This document shows, piece after piece, positions 6,483 through 10,130 of a DNA stretch of 10,130 nucleotides. Below the pieces are notes generated by a model. The model did no database searches, had not been told where the DNA came from, and worked only from the letters and a program-made list of their open reading frames with translations. The position numbers were made by a program, and so were the translations under genes. This DNA is from Thermoplasmata archaeon (GTDB taxonomy: Archaea; Thermoplasmatota; Penumbrarchaeia; Penumbrarchaeales; Penumbrarchaeaceae), in NCBI GenBank assembly GCA_023145185.1, contig JAGLEG010000446.1, forward strand, positions 1 through 10,130. Direction: 5' to 3'. Positions within the stretch are counted from its first letter, which is position 1, and every line of letters starts with the position of its first letter.

Positions 6483-6767
6483 ATGGTAGTTCACACGATA
6501 AAGCGGGAGGGTGTGGCTGGTACCGAAGAGAGGGAGGACTGCGTTGTCAAGCTCTTTCCGGCGGAGCCGGGCACCGGGATCAAGGTGGAGATAGAGGGCA
6601 AGGCCAGGGATGCGTTCCGGGATGAGGTGTTCAAGGTGATCGAGGATACCCTCAAGGGTATGGGGATCGAGGATGTCCGTGTATGGAGCAAGGGCAGGAG
6701 CCCCCTGAACTTCACCATCATAGCCAGGATCAAGGCGGCGGCGATCAAGGGGGGTGCTTTCGAATGA
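6483..6767 (+). CDS. citD: Citrate lyase gamma subunit (acyl carrier protein) homologue lacking the prosthetic-group serine
   Basis: A 94-residue protein of CitD size and position. In known citrate lyases CitD carries 2'-(5''-phosphoribosyl)-3'-dephospho-CoA on a serine (Ser14 in Klebsiella) and shuttles acetyl and citryl groups between CitF and CitE. The family N-terminal motif is recognisable at residues 12-19, AGTEERED, and aligns without gaps to the Klebsiella motif AGTLESSD. The modified serine is therefore Arg17 and the next serine is Glu18. No serine occurs before residue 69. Thr14 matches the conserved threonine; Cys20 is the only cysteine. The rest keeps the pattern of the family: a hydrophobic strand ending in P, GIKVEIE, a helix FRDEVFKVIEDTLKGMGI, and a degenerate form (SKGRSPLNFTIIAR) of the usual DKGALDC...AR segment. 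The stop codon overlaps the citE start. It could be a structural or carrier subunit of changed chemistry. The family call is firm from context; the normal carrier function is doubtful. Confidence 0.85.
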   Translation: MVVHTIKREGVAGTEEREDCVVKLFPAEPGTGIKVEIEGKARDAFRDEVFKVIEDTLKGMGIEDVRVWSKGRSPLNFTIIARIKAAAIKGGAFE

Positions 6768-7663
6768 AGCTGAGGAGATCGAGGCTCTACGTCCCCGGAA
6801 ACAACCCAAAGATGATCCCCCCTGCGGGGCTCTACTGTTCGGACGTGATCTCGCTGGACCTGGAGGACAGCGTCGGACCCGAGTTCAAGGTGGATGCCAG
6901 GATGCTGGTGTCCGAGGCGCTGAAGGTGATCGATTTCGGGCCGTGCACGGAGGTGACGGTGAGGATAAATCCCCTCTCCACCCCCTGGGGTAAATGGGAC
7001 ATCGAACAGGTGGTCTGCGAGAAACTCTCTGGCATCTACATCCCCAAGGTGGAGAGCGTCGAGGACGTGATCCAGGTGGACGAAATGGTCAGCAGGATGG
7101 AGGAGCGGAAAGGGTTGGAGAGGGGCCGCATCAAGCTTTTCGCCACCATGGAGACGGCCAAGGGCATCATCAACGCCCCGGAGATCGCCAGGGCGTCAAA
7201 ACGGCTGGAGGGTATCACCATCGGGGGCGAGGACCTGACCGCCGACCTGGGAGGAGAGAGAAGTGCCGATGGGCTTGCCATCAACACGGCACGCTCCCTG
7301 ATACTCCTGGCCGCGAGGGCCGCCGGTATCCAGGCGATCGATACCGTATACTCTGACTTCGAGGACGAGGAGGGCCTCCGCAGGGAGACCACCATGATAA
7401 AAAAGATGGGGTTTGACGGTAAGGCCTGCATCCATCCCCTTCAGATAGAGGTGATCCACGAGGTGTTCAATCCCACCCAGGAGGAGATCAGATACGCGGT
7501 GAGGGTCACCAACGCCATCGAAAGGGCCAGAAAGAAGGGGTCCGGCGTCATCGCCCTTGGGAAGAAGATGGTGGACAGACCCATCGCCCTGAAGGCGGAG
7601 CGAATACTGGCCAGGGCAAGGGCAGCTGAACTATCCATCCCCGAAATTGAGGAGGAGGGGTAA
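6764..7663 (+). CDS. citE: Citrate lyase beta subunit (citryl-ACP/citryl-CoA lyase)
   Basis: Cleaves the citryl thioester to oxaloacetate and an acetyl thioester. The 299-residue protein is a TIM-barrel CitE of usual length. Family motifs are RRSRLYVPGNNPKM (4-17), LDLEDSV (31-37), VRINPL (66-71, Arg67 binding the acid), ATMETAKG (127-134, with the metal-binding Glu130), GGEDLTADLGGERSADG (154-170, with the metal-binding Asp157), DTVYSDFEDEEG (193-204) and the C-terminal GKKMVDRPI (266-274). The start ATG overlaps the citD stop by four bases (ATGA), preceded by a G-rich ribosome binding site at about 6749-6755, so translation is probably coupled. An earlier in-frame ATG at 6683 would run through citD and is rejected. 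Related CitE-like proteins act on malyl-CoA or citramalyl-CoA, but the complete CitDEF order favours citrate. Isolated beta subunits of known citrate lyases can also cleave citryl-CoA, which matters here because CitD lacks its serine. Confidence 0.95.
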   Translation: MKLRRSRLYVPGNNPKMIPPAGLYCSDVISLDLEDSVGPEFKVDARMLVSEALKVIDFGPCTEVTVRINPLSTPWGKWDIEQVVCEKLSGIYIPKVESVEDVIQVDEMVSRMEERKGLERGRIKLFATMETAKGIINAPEIARASKRLEGITIGGEDLTADLGGERSADGLAINTARSLILLAARAAGIQAIDTVYSDFEDEEGLRRETTMIKKMGFDGKACIHPLQIEVIHEVFNPTQEEIRYAVRVTNAIERARKKGSGVIALGKKMVDRPIALKAERILARARAAELSIPEIEEEG

Positions 7664-9292
7664 ATGGCAGATACTGGTGAGGTTGAATGGGTGGAGAACC
7701 AGATCGGAAGGTTGGTTCCAAGGTCCATCAACGGAGAGGAGCTCACACCCTATTGTGGGCCGTTCAACGCCGTTCCCAGGAACGATAGGAAGCATGGCCC
7801 CAGGCTGGGGTATATTGCGGATCAGACAAGCGAGGTCATAGCGACCCTGGGCGCTGCGATAGAAAAGGTTGGGCTGAAGGATGGAATGACGATATCCTTC
7901 CATCACCATTTCCGCAACGGCGATATGGTGATGAACATGGTCCTTCATGAGATCCAGAAGATGGGGATCAGGAACCTGACCCTAGCACCCACCTCCACCT
8001 TTCAATGTCAGGAGGATATGATCATCAAGTGCATCAAGGACGGCACCATAGCTCACATCGAGGGTGGGTCCGCCAGGGGGGAGTTCGGCAGGCTTGTGAG
8101 CTCGGGCAAGTATCTGGATAAACCCATGAAGATAAGGTCCCATGGGGGCAGGGTCAGGGCCGTGGAGGCCGGGGACATCAAGATAGATGTGGCCTTCGTG
8201 GGTGCGCCTTCCGCCGATGAGCTGGGGAACCTGAATGCCATCAACGGCCCCTCAGCATGCGGCACGATAAACTTCGCCTATGTGGACGTGAACTTCGCCG
8301 ACCACGTGATCGCGATCACCGATAACCTGGTGGAATATCCCAACTTTCCCATGTCCATAAGCCAGGAGAAGGTTGATTACGTAGTGGTCGTCGATAAGAT
8401 CGGCGACCCTTCAAAGATAGCTTCCGGAGAGCTCAGGGTGACCAATTCCCCCACCAGGCTGAAGATCGCGAAGGACACCGTCACAATATCTGACCTTCTG
8501 GGCTATGTGAAGGATGGTATGAACTTCCAGGCCGGGGCCGGGGGGATATCCCTGGCGTTCAACGAGTACCTTCACAAACTGATCAAGAAGAAGGGAATAA
8601 CCGCCGGTTGGGCACAGGGGGGTACAACGAAATTCCTCGTGGACATGTTGAAGGATGGCACCGTGAAGAAGCTGATAACCGGCCAGGCGTTCGACATGGT
8701 TGCCATAGAGAACATGAAGAACAACCCCAACCACGTGGACCTGCCCATCGGAGCCTACGCGAACATACACGGAAAAGGGTGTACCGTGAACAAGCTGGAC
8801 GTTGTCGTGCTGGGTGCCACCGAGGTGGACCTGGATTTCAACGCAAATACCGCAACGATGTCCACCGGGATCATAGCCGAACCCGTTGGAGGCCATTCCG
8901 ACACCGCCGCTGGTGCCAGTTTGACGATCGTCACGGTGCCCCTCTTTCGCGGCAGGTTCCCCGTTGTCGTGAAGAGGTGTACCACCGTGGTGACCCCGGG
9001 TGAGACCGTGGACGTGGTCGTAACAGAACGTGGTATAGCCATCAATCCAAGGAGGATGGACCTGCTGGAGAAGCTCAAGCACGCCAAGGTTCCCAAGGAG
9101 ATGAGGATATGCACCATAGAGGAGTTGAACAGGATGGCAACGGATATTACGGGCTCGAAGGTGGAGCCCAACTGGGGGAATAAGATCGTCGCCCTGATAG
9201 AGTACAGGGACGGCACCATCATCGATGTTGTGAGAGACGTCGTGCCGAAATATTATGATGATGCGGTATACGTTGACAAGGATAGGGAGTAG
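7664..9292 (+). CDS. citF: Citrate lyase alpha subunit (citrate:acetyl-ACP/CoA transferase)
   Basis: Exchanges the acetyl group of an acetyl thioester for citrate, giving citryl thioester plus acetate. At 542 residues it is slightly longer than bacterial CitF of about 510, with roughly 17 extra residues at the C-terminus after the VIDVVR-like family end (here IIDVVRD). Conserved stretches include GLKDGMTISFHHHFRNGD (70-87), LTLAPTS (105-111), RSHGGRVRA (158-166), DVAFVGAPSADELGN (175-189), SACG (197-200), NKLDVVVLGATEVDLDFN (376-393), GGHSDTAAGA (409-418) and TPGETVDVVVTERGIAINPR (444-463). The ATG directly follows the citE stop codon with no gap, and GGAGG at 7651-7655 lies eight bases upstream, so the two are coupled. 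All expected family blocks are present, so the subunit looks active. Alpha subunits of studied citrate lyases can use free acetyl-CoA as a surrogate; whether this one does so naturally is not visible in the sequence. Confidence 0.96.
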   Translation: MADTGEVEWVENQIGRLVPRSINGEELTPYCGPFNAVPRNDRKHGPRLGYIADQTSEVIATLGAAIEKVGLKDGMTISFHHHFRNGDMVMNMVLHEIQKMGIRNLTLAPTSTFQCQEDMIIKCIKDGTIAHIEGGSARGEFGRLVSSGKYLDKPMKIRSHGGRVRAVEAGDIKIDVAFVGAPSADELGNLNAINGPSACGTINFAYVDVNFADHVIAITDNLVEYPNFPMSISQEKVDYVVVVDKIGDPSKIASGELRVTNSPTRLKIAKDTVTISDLLGYVKDGMNFQAGAGGISLAFNEYLHKLIKKKGITAGWAQGGTTKFLVDMLKDGTVKKLITGQAFDMVAIENMKNNPNHVDLPIGAYANIHGKGCTVNKLDVVVLGATEVDLDFNANTATMSTGIIAEPVGGHSDTAAGASLTIVTVPLFRGRFPVVVKRCTTVVTPGETVDVVVTERGIAINPRRMDLLEKLKHAKVPKEMRICTIEELNRMATDITGSKVEPNWGNKIVALIEYRDGTIIDVVRDVVPKYYDDAVYVDKDRE

Positions 9293-9321
9293 ATATTTTC
9301 ACACGGACAGGAGTTGAAAAG

Positions 9322-10130
9322 ATGGAGAAAGATGAAGGAGTTGGAAGATCGAGGATCATCTATACCAAAGTGGATGAGGCGCCTGCACTTGCGACCCACT
9401 CGCTGCTGCCGATCATAAGATCATACGCCGACGCGGCCGGTGTGGCAGTTGAGACCAGGGACATCTCCCTGGCTGGGAGGATCATCGCCAGGTTCCCCGA
9501 GAGGATGACGGACCAGCAGAAGATATCGGACGACCTGGCGGAACTGGGAGATCTGGTGAAGAGGCCGGAGGCCAACGTCATAAAACTGCCGTGTATAAGC
9601 GCGTCGATCCCCCAGCTGAAGGCGGCGGTCAAGGAGCTTCAGGAGAAGGGCTATGATCTGCCCGACTATCCGGAGGACCCGAAGGGCGATAAGGAGAAGG
9701 AGATAAAGGCCAGATATGATAAGATAAAAGGAAGCGCCGTGAATCCGGTCCTGAGGGAAGGAAACTCCGACCGGAGGGCTCCGGGTTCCGTCAAGAGCTA
9801 TGCCAGGAAACATCCCCATCCCATGGGCGCGTGGAGTTCGGACTCGAAGGCGCACGTCGCTCACATGAACGGTGGGGACCTATTCTCCAACGAGATCTCC
9901 ACCACCATCAACGAGGCCACCGCAGGGGATTGCAGGATCGAGTTCGTTGACGCGAATGGGAAGGTCGAGGTCCTGAAGGAGAGGACGCCGTTGATCGACG
10001 GTGAGATAATAGACGTCACGAAGATGAGCAGACTGGCCCTGCGGTCGTTCATAGAGGAGCAGATCGAGGATGCCAGGGCGAAGGGGATCCTCTTCTCCGT
10101 GCACCTGAAGGCCACCATGATGAAGGTGTC
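9322..10130 (+). CDS. icd: Isocitrate dehydrogenase (NADP), monomeric type, partial
   Basis: Oxidises isocitrate to 2-oxoglutarate and CO2 with NADP, or runs in reverse as a CO2-fixing step. Only the first 269 codons are here; full proteins of this family are about 740 residues. The monomeric-IDH family is unmistakable: IIYTKVDEAPALATHSLLPI (12-31), VETRDISLAGRIIARFPE (43-60), QKISDDLAELG (66-76), YDKIKGSAVNPVLREGNSDR (132-151) continuing RAP, with the substrate-binding serine and arginines of this loop, YARKHPH, GAWSSDSKAHVAHM (169-182), and SVHLKATMMKV (259-269) with the conserved Lys263. The start is supported by AGGAG at 9309-9313, eight bases before the ATG. It follows citF by 29 bases on the same strand with no evident terminator, so it is probably part of the operon. 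The sequence is very close to bacterial proteins such as that of Azotobacter, as I recall it, which suggests gene transfer into this archaeon. The family is unrelated in length to the usual archaeal homodimeric IDH. Confidence 0.96.
   Translation, partial: MEKDEGVGRSRIIYTKVDEAPALATHSLLPIIRSYADAAGVAVETRDISLAGRIIARFPERMTDQQKISDDLAELGDLVKRPEANVIKLPCISASIPQLKAAVKELQEKGYDLPDYPEDPKGDKEKEIKARYDKIKGSAVNPVLREGNSDRRAPGSVKSYARKHPHPMGAWSSDSKAHVAHMNGGDLFSNEISTTINEATAGDCRIEFVDANGKVEVLKERTPLIDGEIIDVTKMSRLALRSFIEEQIEDARAKGILFSVHLKATMMKV

Noticed and set aside
6683..6763. Longer CitE starting at an ATG inside citD
   Set aside because: The extension is low-complexity translation of citD in another frame. The ATG at 6764 gives the family N-terminus and the usual ATGA overlap.
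8411..9082. Long open frame (223 codons) on the minus strand inside citF
   Set aside because: It is antisense to a strongly conserved gene, has composition typical of a shadow frame, and matches no family I recognise.

Overview
This window reads as an archaeal chromosome segment, most plausibly euryarchaeal and possibly a Thermoplasmata-like lineage; the lineage is an inference. The evidence is a threonyl-tRNA synthetase with the archaeal-type D-aminoacyl-deacylase-like editing domain, TATA-box promoters with short or absent leaders, strong GGAGGTG ribosome binding sites, and heavy use of AGG/AGA arginine codons. All genes are intact except the two cut by the window edges. I see no rRNA or tRNA gene, insertion sequence or CRISPR array.

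Layout. (1) 1-1167: the 3' part of a long helical protein built of about six repeats of 65-69 residues, function unknown. (2) 1225-3117: thrS, with its own TATA box and a 16-bp inverted repeat at the predicted transcription start. (3) 3118-3240: a short convergent spacer with a possible terminator hairpin and three CTGGAC repeats beside a TATA-like sequence. (4) 3241-4365, minus strand: an internally duplicated winged-helix regulator, apparently leaderless. (5) 4366-4543: an AT-rich divergent promoter region. (6) 4544 to the window end: a plus-strand operon of aconitase, the three citrate lyase subunits CitD, CitE and CitF, and a monomeric-type NADP isocitrate dehydrogenase that runs off the edge.

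The operon is the point of interest. Together its enzymes interconvert 2-oxoglutarate + CO2, isocitrate, citrate, and oxaloacetate + acetate. No citrate synthase, ATP-citrate lyase or citrate transporter is seen. Its CitD lacks the serine that carries the phosphoribosyl-dephospho-CoA prosthetic group in known citrate lyases: the ungapped motif reads AGTEERED where Klebsiella has AGTLESSD. CitE and CitF keep their family motifs. No citC, citX or citG maturation gene is present in the window. This suggests a citrate lyase that works without the covalent cofactor, perhaps on free acetyl-CoA/citryl-CoA. With isocitrate dehydrogenase working in the carboxylating direction, the set could form a citrate-lyase variant of the reductive TCA branch. 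Direction and substrate are inference; the motif loss and gene order are read directly from the sequence.
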